In this document: positions 35,853 to 44,398 of the stretch, in pieces
Numbering within the stretch: position 1 is the first letter of the stretch
Layout: the number at the start of each line of letters is the position of its first letter
Position numbers and translations under genes: made by a program
The notes under the pieces: model-generated
The model's database searches: none
Told to the model about the DNA's origin: nothing
What the model saw: only the letters and a program-made list of their open reading frames with translations
Assembly (NCBI RefSeq): GCF_000328765.2
Contig: NC_019954.2
Location: 2,567,780 to 2,631,779, forward strand
Reading direction: 5' to 3'
Source of the DNA: Tepidanaerobacter acetatoxydans Re1
GTDB lineage: Bacteria > Bacillota > Thermosediminibacteria > Thermosediminibacterales > Tepidanaerobacteraceae
Length of the DNA: 64,000 nucleotides

Positions 35853-37070
35853 TTAGGTAGCCACTGAAACGGGAAATGACACACCTAATTCTTGTAATTT
35901 TTTAAAGTAATAATTAGCTTTTTTCTCTTTATTGAACTTTGTATAATAATCGTTACCTAGATCCTTAAAAGGAACATTATCTTTTAACATGTGGTATATT
36001 GCAATGAGCATGGAATGGGCTACGGCAACAGTTGCTCTATTTGCCCCTCGCCGCACTACTAATCGCTGATATTGAGCATGGAAAAAACTATTTTTATCCT
36101 TTTGGGCAGATTTAGCACATTGAATGAGTGTGCTTTTTAAATATTTATTACCTTTGTTAGTTTTTCCACTTTTACGTTTACCAGCACTCTCATTATTACT
36201 AGGGCATAATCCTGACCATGAGGCAAGGTGAGCAGCAGTTGGAAATCGGCTCATATCAAGTCCTATCTCAGCAAGAATAACTTCAGCACTGCGCGTACCA
36301 ATGCCTGATATTTCATCAATCTTTTTAATTGCATCTTCATAGCTTTTCATATAGCTATTTATGATGTTATCAAGATTGTTGATACGCTTAGTCATATCAT
36401 CGATATGGTCTAGAATAGCGTTTACAAGTAGTTTTTGTACTGATGAAAAGACACCATCCATAGCTAGAAGGAGCTCCGACTTTTTTGATTGCATAGAGCT
36501 GTGAATTAAGTCGTCGATATTTTCTTGATTCACCTCTCCAACTAAAGCTTGCTCTATCAGCTTACGGCTACTTACACCGGTTAAGCTGGAAACGAAAGAA
36601 CTTAGCTTTATATTAGCACCTTCTAAGGTTTTTTCCAGACGATTAAGTTCTCTTGAACGCTCTTCGATTAGATTTTTACGGTAGCGTACTATTTCACGAA
36701 GTTCGCGTTGTTCCTTATCAGGGATAAAACTACTCTTCAAAAGACCATGTTGTAAAAGATCTGCTATCCATTGAGCATCTTTGATATCAGTTTTACGCCC
36801 AGGGACAGTTTTCATGTGATGTGCATTAACAACCATCACATCAATGTTTAGTAATTCCAGAATGTTATAGATAGGTTTCCAATAAGCTCCCGTACTTTCC
36901 ATGGCAACCATCTGACAATTGTTATCAAGGAGCCAATTACCAAGCTCTTTGATACTACAAGTTAATGTGTCAAACTTACGTACTTCTGCTTTTTTCCCGT
37001 TTCTAAAGCAGGCAACAATAAGTTTTTTGTGCACGTCAATCCCACAACAACGCTCATAAACAGTTTGCAT
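35853..37070 (-). CDS. IS110-family transposase (DEDD RuvC-like recombinase)
   Basis: 405 residues. The N-terminal RuvC-like domain holds GIDVHKKLIVACF (first Asp), VAMESTGAYWKP (Glu) and KTDIKDAQWIADLL (Asp pair). The C-terminal Transposase_20 domain has ISGIGTRSAEVILAEIG, then LASWSGLCPSNNESAGKRKSG with the conserved serine nucleophile region. It is full length with a good ribosome site (AAGGAGT) and no frameshift, so it may be active. The non-coding stretch ahead of the gene fits the recently described bridge-RNA organisation. Confidence 0.95.
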   Translation of the reverse strand: MQTVYERCCGIDVHKKLIVACFRNGKKAEVRKFDTLTCSIKELGNWLLDNNCQMVAMESTGAYWKPIYNILELLNIDVMVVNAHHMKTVPGRKTDIKDAQWIADLLQHGLLKSSFIPDKEQRELREIVRYRKNLIEERSRELNRLEKTLEGANIKLSSFVSSLTGVSSRKLIEQALVGEVNQENIDDLIHSSMQSKKSELLLAMDGVFSSVQKLLVNAILDHIDDMTKRINNLDNIINSYMKSYEDAIKKIDEISGIGTRSAEVILAEIGLDMSRFPTAAHLASWSGLCPSNNESAGKRKSGKTNKGNKYLKSTLIQCAKSAQKDKNSFFHAQYQRLVVRRGANRATVAVAHSMLIAIYHMLKDNVPFKDLGNDYYTKFNKEKKANYYFKKLQELGVSFPVSVAT

Positions 37071-37076
37071 AATAAT

Positions 37077-37235
37077 ACTCCTTGCTATTGTTATTATGGC
37101 GTTACCCCTGTCTTAATAGCTACATTGCTATACGTCTTTCAAAGACAATTCGTGGTTCTGCAACAGGAGTATTTTCAAATTCTGAGTCGACCTCATTGTG
37201 ACAATGACACTCGAACTCATGCCATAACTAGAGTA
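37077..37235 (-). ncRNA. Candidate bridge RNA of the IS110 element
   Basis: On the minus strand an extended -10 (TTGGTATACT, near 37236-37245) precedes a compact series of hairpins: GAGTTCGA..TCGACTC enclosing CATTG/CAATG (around 37170-37205), GTCTTT/AAAGAC near 37135, and ATAGC/GCTAT near 37120. They lie directly ahead of the transposase. This matches the position and structured nature of IS110 bridge RNAs, which pair with target and donor DNA. The loops were not matched to flanks. Confidence 0.5.
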
Positions 37236-37354
37236 TACCAAGGAATAGCAATTAATATTCGTTTATTGTGGCGTGGAAACACGTGGGAATTCTGAATGAA
37301 CTATGAACTAAGCAGTGTTTATATAATTCTGAATAAGGCAGGGTTCTAGCCTTC

Positions 37355-37535
37355 TAAATGGTAGGTTTCTGTCATGCCGAGTAAAGTAAAGCGACCTGTC
37401 ATCTGAGTGTAGCAAAGCGAAACGAAGAATCTTAAAAGATAAGTGCAAAGAATCCTAAGAGCTGTTTTATAGAAGATCCTTCGCTGCCGCTCAGGATGAC
37501 ATGTTGGCATGCTAAGGATGACATAATTGTTTTGC
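37355..37535. repeat. Palindromic dispersed repeat (REP/MITE-like)
   Basis: Contains inverted copies of a GTCATC-TGAG-x-AGCGAA-GAATCTT type motif (37397-37436) and its counterpart AGATCCTTCGCTGCCGCTCA (37473-37492) followed by GGATGACATG. Two further GGATGACA/TGTCATG copies lie at the edges. Such TCATCCTGAG-AGCGAAGGATC elements are dispersed in many clostridial and other genomes. It has no coding content and fills most of the gap between the IS element and the MATE gene. Confidence 0.65.
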
Positions 37536-37567
37536 TTTTTCAGAGTTTTCTCAGGCCCCTTTTGCAC

Positions 37568-38953
37568 TTATGAATCTATTATAAGTCTTGCAGCTTCGGC
37601 TCTGTCTACATATTCATTTATATCCTCCTTGACTCGGCGGATGTATATAAATCCTGTAATTGCTGCAATGATATCGGTGGCCGGATAGGCTAACCAAGCA
37701 CCAATTACGCTCCAATGTTTTACGAATATTAGCACTATCGGTATGAATAGCACAAGCTGTCTATAGATTGACAGGAGAAAGCTCATCTTGGCTTCGCCCA
37801 TGGCCTGATAAACATATGTCGATATATAATACAGGCCAATGGTTGGGAAGATACTTATCATAATCCGATATGCGCGAGCGCACTCCTTCATTAATGCCTC
37901 ATCTTTTACAAAACTGCCTATTATCGGCTCTGCAAACAACATCATTATAGCCCATAAGAATACGGAAGTAAGTATTACTACTTTTAGGGTTTTCCTTATA
38001 GTTTCCTTTAACCGTTTAAAATTTTTAGCACCATAATTAAAGGCGACCATTGGCTGCATAGCCGAAGCTATTCCGATTATATTCACATACATTAACATGG
38101 ACACCTTCATAATCGTGCCTGATACGATTACGGCTCTATCTCCCCCATGGGCAAAAAGCACATTGTTAAGCACAACGGCCACTATGGCATCTGATATTTC
38201 TATGATAAATGTGGTAAAGCCTATAGCTATTATAGATTTTAATATTTCTATATCAATACTGAAATTATTTTTTAAATTAATAGACCGTGCAACCTTGTAG
38301 AAGTTATACATGGCAAAAGTACAGGCAGCAATCTGGGATACTACTGTTGCTATTGCAGCGCCTTTTACACCCATATTGTAATTAATGACAAGTATTGCAT
38401 CTATTATTATGTTAAAGACTGCACCGAAGGATGTTGCATATAGTGTAACTTTAGGATTTCCTAAGGAATTGATGATATAACATGTGACAAAGGTCAGACC
38501 TTGGAAAATCCCGCCAATTAATATTATCGCAGTATAAGTTTTTGCCATCGGTAAAGTGACACTACTTGCTCCGCTTCTTAATAAAATAGGCTCCATAAAA
38601 ATATATATAATAAGCGGCATTAAAGTCATGACAGCTACTGTGAGCATAATCGCATTTGTTATTGTAATTTTAAGGTTTTCATAATCTTTTTCGCCAAAGT
38701 ATTTTGCAACTTTTGTGCAGGCACCTGCGGCTATCAAAAGCCCTGTAGATGACAGAAGCCTTTGGATGGGAAATGCTATGGTAAGTGCTCCTATGGCATT
38801 TGGACCTACATATCTGCCTACATAAAATGTATCTACCATTCCGTATAATTCAGAAACAAGTAAAGATATGATAGCCGGAAAAGCAAACCGAAGCAGGACC
38901 TTTTCAACTTTACCTTCTGCAAAAGCTTTGCTGTTTATCCCATTTGAATACAC
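37568..38953 (-). CDS. MATE-family multidrug/toxin exporter
   Basis: 461-residue membrane protein with about 12 transmembrane segments in two homologous halves (VDTFYVGRYVGPNAIGALTIAFP in the first; VNIIGIASAMQPMVAFNYGAK in the second). It exports cationic compounds in exchange for Na+ or H+. It starts with MYSNGINSKAFAEGKVEKVL, typical of the clostridial DinF/NorM-like branch. It lies downstream, on the same strand, of an AraC-type regulator but separated from it by a terminator, so a regulatory link is only possible. Confidence 0.92.
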   Translation of the reverse strand: MYSNGINSKAFAEGKVEKVLLRFAFPAIISLLVSELYGMVDTFYVGRYVGPNAIGALTIAFPIQRLLSSTGLLIAAGACTKVAKYFGEKDYENLKITITNAIMLTVAVMTLMPLIIYIFMEPILLRSGASSVTLPMAKTYTAIILIGGIFQGLTFVTCYIINSLGNPKVTLYATSFGAVFNIIIDAILVINYNMGVKGAAIATVVSQIAACTFAMYNFYKVARSINLKNNFSIDIEILKSIIAIGFTTFIIEISDAIVAVVLNNVLFAHGGDRAVIVSGTIMKVSMLMYVNIIGIASAMQPMVAFNYGAKNFKRLKETIRKTLKVVILTSVFLWAIMMLFAEPIIGSFVKDEALMKECARAYRIMISIFPTIGLYYISTYVYQAMGEAKMSFLLSIYRQLVLFIPIVLIFVKHWSVIGAWLAYPATDIIAAITGFIYIRRVKEDINEYVDRAEAARLIIDS

Positions 38954-39091
38954 TCCTATTTTTATCTTTTATATAACACATCTGATACCTTATTATTGTA
39001 TACTATCAGCTATGCGGTTTTCATTCACTTATTCAAGGAATAACAGGTATCGTTTTAAGGTGTTTGCAAAAAAGGCTTTTCCCGGGAAAAA

Positions 39092-39119
39092 GAAAAAACA
39101 CCTTTGTTTAGGTGCTTTT
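39092..39119 (-). terminator. Terminator of the AraC-type regulator gene
   Basis: On the minus strand AGCACCT/AGGTGTT with a six-base loop followed by TTTTTTCTTTTT, six bp beyond the stop. A 14-bp perfect palindrome TTTTCCCGGGAAAA lies directly after it (39077-39090). Confidence 0.88.
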
Positions 39120-39124
39120 GATAA

Positions 39125-41158
39125 TCAGCTTGCATTAAATAATATTAAGATTGCTCCGTGGCCTCGAATTTTCAAATTAAAATGCTGAACTGGCTTCTTT
39201 TTTCTAAAGTCCATAGTTATTTTAGGAATCGACGACAGCTTTAAAAGCCTTAGCTCTTCATCAGTCAAATGGCAAGGCTCTCCCATAGCCTTCCATTGAT
39301 TGTAGCTGCTATTTATGCTCTCACTTGCCTCGTATATAATTACACGATAGTTGCGCCAAAGGTTGGTAATGTTTAGCGAGAAATTCCTTTCGGCAATATC
39401 ACGGCCCTTTCCGGGTGCTTTCATATCTTGGCCGTTTGTATATAAAAGTATCTGAAAATCCTCCCCCTTTGACGTAACAATATGGCTTTCTCCTTGGTCT
39501 ATTATGGTATCACCCAGCTGCCCTAAAAAATAGTAGGCATAGTATGAAGGTTTCTTCAGCCCTTCCCAGTTTAGCAGCCCCTTATCGCCAAAAAACACCG
39601 TATTAGCAGGGTTTTTAGCTTCTTGTAGTTCATCAATAGCTTTGACTTTATAGGGCTCTTTGTTATTTACTATTTGCCGTATAATAAAGGGGAGCATATA
39701 AGCCGTATCATAAATGGGATTTACATCGTGTTCGTTTAGGCATGCCTCTTTTACAGTAAAATCCCATTCATCCCTTAAAATGCTGTAAAATATATTTTTA
39801 AACTCGTAAGGTGCATCTTTATCTATGGTGTATCTCCATTTGCCGATTTCATAAGTTCCGTATTCTTCCTGGAAATAATCCAGAAAATAAGTCAGCAACT
39901 CTTTATACCTTATCGGTGTAAAGCCTTGAAAATTAAAGACTACATCAGGCCGTAAATCCATGGACATTAACGTATCCATAACTTTTTTCAGCTTTTTAAG
40001 ATTTATAATGCCCTCAGAGTTAATTCCCATTTCCTGTGAAAATACTTCTTTTATACTGCCGTAGTCAAAACCAATTTCGTGCTGAATTGTCCTTAAAGAA
40101 TCACAAACTTCTTTTTCTAAAATACTACAAGCCCTTGGAAGAATAATGGTATCCTTGTAATCGTGGATAAATTCTCCGAGGTTTTTATATACATCTACAT
40201 TAATTTTAACTATTCTTTCTTCATAGTTGTACCTCTCATAATTTTCCAGGTAAGGTGACATGTATTTTAGTGCCGCACTCAAATCGTAAGATGTTATTTG
40301 CTTTGCCTGCTGAAACTTGTCTTCATCCAACTTATATTTCTTGCGGTACTGTAATGGGGTCATTTTGTAATGGCGCTTGAAATGCTTATTATAATACCTG
40401 GTATGAGAAAAACCCACTTCCTCAGATATTTCGGAAATAGTCATATCTGTATCAAGCAGCAGTTTCACCGATTCTTCAGCCCGCGTCAAGTTTACAAAAT
40501 CCTGAAAGCTTATTCCCAGGGCATTTTTAATCTCATTTGAAAGATACTGTGCACTTAGGAATTCCTTCTTTGCGATATCCTGCAAAGATATTTTATTATT
40601 ATAGTTGTTGAATATATACTTGGCTATCCTGTGATAGCGCTGAAGCTGTTCAATATTATCTTTTAAATCCCTGTTTTCATATATCAAATAGTGAAACTCG
40701 TTTATAAGTAAATACAAAAGCTCCACAAGGGTTTCCCTTACATATACATCATAATCCTCGCCCTTTTGCACCGCTTCGCAGAGTATGACGGAAAGATATT
40801 TTTTAAAAATCTCATAGTTTTCACCGACCTGGGATTCTCCTTCAAAAGAACAGTCAGTATAGAAATACATATTTTTTATATCTTCATAATACCTTTGAAA
40901 GAAATTCGGGTCTATATGCAGCATTAGTACAAGGTTTGATTTGTCTGCAAATATCCTATGTGCTTCATCCAAATTTATTATTTCAATTTCATTTTCAATA
41001 AGCCTGTAAGTATCCGACTCAATGGTTACGTTTATACTGCCCTTTAAAACCATGAGAATTTCTATGGATTGGTGCCAGTGTATGGGATATTCCCTTATAT
41101 CCAACAGTTGAATATTAACAGGTATGCTTCCCGTGTACGATATGTGTTCCCTGCGCAT
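39125..41158 (-). CDS. AraC-family regulator with cupin sensor and GH39-like domain
   Basis: About 677 residues. An N-terminal cupin (to about 85; HWHQSIEILMVLKGSINV) is followed by a helical linker and a double helix-turn-helix AraC domain (about 185-285; ISLQDIAKKEFLSAQYLSNEIKN, ISEISEEVGFSHTRYYNKHFKRHY). A large C-terminal part (about 310-600) resembles glycoside hydrolase family 39 barrels. Similar proteins regulate sugar or xyloside genes, the barrel probably acting as a ligand sensor. I chose the second ATG (41158), seven bases after AAGGAG; the ATG at 41164 is too close to it. No sugar-utilisation genes are adjacent, so the regulon is unclear. Confidence 0.85.
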   Translation of the reverse strand: MRREHISYTGSIPVNIQLLDIREYPIHWHQSIEILMVLKGSINVTIESDTYRLIENEIEIINLDEAHRIFADKSNLVLMLHIDPNFFQRYYEDIKNMYFYTDCSFEGESQVGENYEIFKKYLSVILCEAVQKGEDYDVYVRETLVELLYLLINEFHYLIYENRDLKDNIEQLQRYHRIAKYIFNNYNNKISLQDIAKKEFLSAQYLSNEIKNALGISFQDFVNLTRAEESVKLLLDTDMTISEISEEVGFSHTRYYNKHFKRHYKMTPLQYRKKYKLDEDKFQQAKQITSYDLSAALKYMSPYLENYERYNYEERIVKINVDVYKNLGEFIHDYKDTIILPRACSILEKEVCDSLRTIQHEIGFDYGSIKEVFSQEMGINSEGIINLKKLKKVMDTLMSMDLRPDVVFNFQGFTPIRYKELLTYFLDYFQEEYGTYEIGKWRYTIDKDAPYEFKNIFYSILRDEWDFTVKEACLNEHDVNPIYDTAYMLPFIIRQIVNNKEPYKVKAIDELQEAKNPANTVFFGDKGLLNWEGLKKPSYYAYYFLGQLGDTIIDQGESHIVTSKGEDFQILLYTNGQDMKAPGKGRDIAERNFSLNITNLWRNYRVIIYEASESINSSYNQWKAMGEPCHLTDEELRLLKLSSIPKITMDFRKKKPVQHFNLKIRGHGAILILFNAS

Positions 41159-41322
41159 GTGCATACTCCTTGCAAGTCTTAGTTTGCTCTGATACCTTTA
41201 TTATACCACATTGACATTGTAACAGCTAAGCTTAGGTAAAGTCCCAAACATAGTTAGACCCCAGGATTTCCCGGATATTAAAGCTGAGATTATATATGAA
41301 GGAAATCTTGATACTTTAAAAT

Positions 41323-43521
41323 CTAAAGTTTGAGCTTGGCTAGAGCATCAGCCAATTCGGTATTAATGGGCTTATCTTCGTCCTTTTTCTGTTTTTGCAG
41401 ATATTTTGCTACATCTCTTTTTGAAACCTTATTATTGCCTTCGCTTGCCTTTCTTTCATTAAAAGCCGAAAGTTTTTCTCTATAACCACAGTTGCATATA
41501 AAGATTTGACCTTCCCCTTCCCCATGTAGCTCCAGTCTTTTATGACAATTGGGGCACCTGGCATTGGTTACTTTGCTCAGCTTCTCTCTGTATCCGCATT
41601 CTCGGTCTTGGCAGATAAGCATCTTGCCCTTTTTACCATTGACCTCCAGCATGTATTTCCCGCATTGGGGGCATTTGCTTCGGGTGAGATTGTCATGTCT
41701 GAACTTGTCTTCGCTGTTTTTAATGTCTTGAACTGCTCTTTTAGCATAATTTTTCATATCATTTACAAAAGTATCTTTTTTAAGGGCACCTTGGGCAATG
41801 GCACTTAGTTTTTGTTCCCACTGAGCAGTCAGAGCGGGAGACTTGAGTTCCTCAGGAACTAGGTCCAATAGCTGCCGACCCTTGGAGGTAATAAAGATAT
41901 CTTTACCTCTTTTTTCAATCAAGAAACTGTTAAAGAGCTTTTCTATGATATCGGCCCGTGTGGCAACGGTCCCTATACCTCCCGTTTCACCAATTACCTT
42001 AATCAAATCCTTGTTGTCTTTGGGCATGTATTTTACCGGGTTTTCCATGGCCGCAAGCAAAGTTCCTTCATTTAATGGAGCCGGTGGCCTTGTTCGTCCT
42101 TGAGTTTGAAAAATAGAAGTTATCTTTAGGATGTCACCTTTACTCATGGTAGGTAGTATTTGCTCAAAAATTCCATCATTTAAGTTCTCATCTTCCGAGG
42201 ATTCATCGTCAAAGCCTTCATAAACCTCTTTCCATCCTAAAGCTATAACAGTTTTCCCTTTGGCGATGAATATCTCTGTACCGATTTTAGCTTTTATGGT
42301 GGTTTGCTCATACTCAAAAGGTGGATACATTGCCGCTAAAAAGCGTTTTACCACGAGATCATATATTTTTCTTTCATTCTCGCTTAAGGAATCCAAAAAA
42401 GCCGGCTGTTCAGTAGGTATGATAGCATGGTGATCAGTTACTTTTCCGTTATCCACAAAGCTTTTGTTGCCTTTTATGGGTCGTTTAATCTTAAAAGCCG
42501 CCGTCCTGTAAGGCCCGACTCCGCAGGCTTTAACCCGGTCCTCCAGCGTAGCCACTATATCTGTTGTGATAAACCTGGAGTCAGTCCTGGGATATGTCAG
42601 CAGCTTGTGGTTTTCGTATAGTCTTTGCATTATAGATAGGGTTTCCTTTGCGGAAAACCCGAAAATTTTATTTGCATCCCTTTGAAGCTGCGTCAAATCG
42701 TATAACTGTGGTGCAAAACTTTTTTTCAGCGTTTTAGTTACATCAATTACCTCAGCATTTTTACCTCTCAGAGATGCCAGGATTCTATCAATTTTACCCT
42801 TATCAAAGGTCCTTATATCTCTTGTTTGGCTATCCTGCCATACCAGTTTCAAATTGCCCACGGTAGCAGTTATGCCGTAAAAATCCCTAGGCTTAAAGTT
42901 CTGAATTTCTTCTTCCCTCTTTGCAATCATTGCCAATGTCGGTGTTTGTACTCTCCCACAGGATAACTGTGCATTGTGCTTACAAGTCAAAGCCCGGGTG
43001 GCATTGATACCCACCAGCCAATCGGCTTCGGCTCGGGCCACTGCCGATGCATAAAGATTTTCATATTGTTTGCCGTCTTTTAAATTATTGAATCCATCTC
43101 TTATGGCTTTATCGGTCACCGATGAAATCCACAAGCGTTTAATGGGCTTTTTGACATTGGCCATTTTTATTATCCATCTTGCCACCAGTTCGCCTTCCCG
43201 CCCTGCATCAGTGGCTATAACGATACTATTCACATCGTTTCTGTTCATTTGTTCTTTAACTATATTAAATTGCCTTCTGCTCTGCTTGATAATCTCCAGC
43301 TTCAAATCCTTGGGCAGTATAGGCAAATCCTCCATCCGCCAAGATTTATACCTATTGCCGTAGGCTTCAGGTTCGGCCAAAGTAACCAGATGGCCTAAAG
43401 CCCAAGTTATGATATACTTTTGCCCTTCAAGATAACCATTTCCGTTTTTCCCGCAATTCATAACCCTGGCTATGTCCCTTGCTACCGATGGCTTTTCAGC
43501 TAATACCAGTGTTTTACTCAC
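41323..43521 (-). CDS. topB: DNA topoisomerase III (type IA)
   Basis: About 732 residues. N-terminal Toprim (KTLVLAEKPSVARDIARVM; ATDAGREGELVARWI), then the active-site tyrosine region LYENHKLLTYPRTDSRFI (Tyr in TYPRTDS). A C-terminal tail has zinc-ribbon motifs (CPQCGKYMLEV..CQDRECGYREK; CPNCHKRLEL..CNCGYREK). It relaxes or decatenates single-stranded crossings, and RecQ helicases are its classical partner; a recQ gene lies about 1 kb upstream on the same strand, beyond a small permease gene. I chose the GTG at 43521 over the TTG at 43530, since homologues start SKTLVLAEKPSVA. Confidence 0.94.
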   Translation of the reverse strand: MSKTLVLAEKPSVARDIARVMNCGKNGNGYLEGQKYIITWALGHLVTLAEPEAYGNRYKSWRMEDLPILPKDLKLEIIKQSRRQFNIVKEQMNRNDVNSIVIATDAGREGELVARWIIKMANVKKPIKRLWISSVTDKAIRDGFNNLKDGKQYENLYASAVARAEADWLVGINATRALTCKHNAQLSCGRVQTPTLAMIAKREEEIQNFKPRDFYGITATVGNLKLVWQDSQTRDIRTFDKGKIDRILASLRGKNAEVIDVTKTLKKSFAPQLYDLTQLQRDANKIFGFSAKETLSIMQRLYENHKLLTYPRTDSRFITTDIVATLEDRVKACGVGPYRTAAFKIKRPIKGNKSFVDNGKVTDHHAIIPTEQPAFLDSLSENERKIYDLVVKRFLAAMYPPFEYEQTTIKAKIGTEIFIAKGKTVIALGWKEVYEGFDDESSEDENLNDGIFEQILPTMSKGDILKITSIFQTQGRTRPPAPLNEGTLLAAMENPVKYMPKDNKDLIKVIGETGGIGTVATRADIIEKLFNSFLIEKRGKDIFITSKGRQLLDLVPEELKSPALTAQWEQKLSAIAQGALKKDTFVNDMKNYAKRAVQDIKNSEDKFRHDNLTRSKCPQCGKYMLEVNGKKGKMLICQDRECGYREKLSKVTNARCPNCHKRLELHGEGEGQIFICNCGYREKLSAFNERKASEGNNKVSKRDVAKYLQKQKKDEDKPINTELADALAKLKL

Positions 43522-43591
43522 AAATCTCAACCTTCCGCTTCCCCTCGTCGGGGATGATTATTAATTTTAACAGCATAACTAACCTTTTTTT

Positions 43592-43600
43592 ATTATATCA
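43592..43600 (-). promoter_or_regulatory. Extended -10 promoter of topB
   Basis: TGATATAAT on the minus strand, about 75 bp ahead of the topB start. The leader contains a small CCCC/GGGG hairpin near 43545. Confidence 0.5.
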
Positions 43601-43685
43601 TAAAAGGCGAGATATAAGCGGTTGGTCGATGACCGCCCATACTATATAATTGATGATAGATTTTTTTGATAATTCGTGCTAGTAT

Positions 43686-43719
43686 TATAGTAACTAACAT
43701 ATATATGTTAGTTACTATA
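43686..43719. promoter_or_regulatory. Perfect 34-bp palindrome, probable operator
   Basis: Each half reads TATAGTAACTAACATAT and the two halves are exact reverse complements, with no spacer. It lies between divergent topB and the small permease gene. GTTAGTTACTAT/ATAGTAACTAAC half sites of this type fit a MarR/HxlR-like dimeric repressor, but no regulator gene is adjacent. A partial third half site (GTTAGTTATAAC) follows at 43724-43735, inside the symporter-derived fragment. Confidence 0.6.
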
Positions 43720-43795
43720 AACCTGTTAGTTATAACAAAATTTGGGTCAATTGCTTATGCTGCATTTGAAAACTATGTATCACAACTAAAAGTTG
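43716..43795 (+). pseudogene. Remnant of an AGCS symporter gene 3' end
   Basis: Reads NLLVITKFGSIAYAAFENYVSQLK and is about 90% identical in DNA (seven differences in 74 bases) to the part of the symporter gene at 31910-33316 that encodes the last membrane segment and following loop. The frame continues into unrelated sequence. It has no start of its own and appears to be a truncated paralogue or captured fragment. It separates the palindrome from the permease gene. Confidence 0.75.
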
Positions 43796-43837
43796 TTTTA
43801 CAATTTGTCGTTAAAAAACAAGGGAGGGAAAGGAGAA

Positions 43838-44356
43838 TTGTTAAGTAAGATATTTGATTCTACCACTTTGGGTTTTATGGCGGCTGCAATCATATTATTT
43901 ATTATTGTATGGATTAAAGATGCATCATTGGCCGTATCTGCTTCAAAAGACGGTTTAACCCTTTTTGTAAGATATGCAGTGCTTATTATTTCCTCTATGC
44001 TCATTGCCGCCTATATTCAGGTACTGATTCCTAAAGACCTGATAACTTCATATCTTGGCGGCGCTTCCGGTTTTAAAGGCATATTTTTAGGAAGCCTTAT
44101 AGGCGGTCTGACTCCCGGCTCTCCATATGCCGCACTGCCGTTTTTTGCCGGCATCATGCGTATGGGAGCAAGTGTGCCTACGACTGTGGCCATGGTATGT
44201 GCATGGGGTCTCTGGTCCATTGGCCGTATTCCTTTAGAGGCCGCTGTCATGGGCGCGAAGTTTACTATGATTCAGGTAATAAGCAGTTTTATTCTTCCGA
44301 TTCTCGCCGGTCTAGTGGCATGGTTCCTCGAGACTATACCGTGGTTTATGACTTGA
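43838..44356 (+). CDS. Small permease (UPF0718/ArsP-like half)
   Basis: 172-residue membrane protein with about four to five hydrophobic segments. The signature is IGGLTPGSPYAALPFFAGIMRMGA, similar to one half of the UPF0718 permeases related to ArsP. Its substrate is unknown. The TTG start at 43838 follows GGGAAAGGAG. It is a half-size version, since full-length UPF0718 proteins carry two such motifs, so a dimer or missing partner is likely. The palindrome at 43686 suggests dedicated regulation. Confidence 0.75.
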   Translation: MLSKIFDSTTLGFMAAAIILFIIVWIKDASLAVSASKDGLTLFVRYAVLIISSMLIAAYIQVLIPKDLITSYLGGASGFKGIFLGSLIGGLTPGSPYAALPFFAGIMRMGASVPTTVAMVCAWGLWSIGRIPLEAAVMGAKFTMIQVISSFILPILAGLVAWFLETIPWFMT

Positions 44357-44398
44357 CCAATTACATCTGTTGCAGAAGATGTGCTGCACATTTATGCC

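Larger units (their letters stand above)
35820..37290 (-). mobile_element. IS110-family insertion sequence (approximate limits)
   Basis: The recombinase gene plus about 220 bp of structured non-coding sequence upstream of it. IS110 elements have no terminal inverted repeats, so the ends cannot be fixed from one copy; the limits given are estimates. On the right the chrA operon ends at 35694, and a hairpin AAGGGTG/CACCCTT lies at 35790-35813. On the left the palindromic repeat at 37355 begins just outside. Confidence 0.7.

Noticed and set aside
37346-37567. 73-codon minus-strand frame within the palindromic repeat
   Set aside because: The repeat motif itself produces such frames in many genomes; it is not a gene.
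41264-41332. Plus-strand open stretch reading DFPDIKAEIIYEGNLDTLKSKV before a stop, between topB and the AraC gene
   Set aside because: Only about 25 codons, no start codon and no recognised family; such a length can arise by chance, so it is not listed as a gene fragment.
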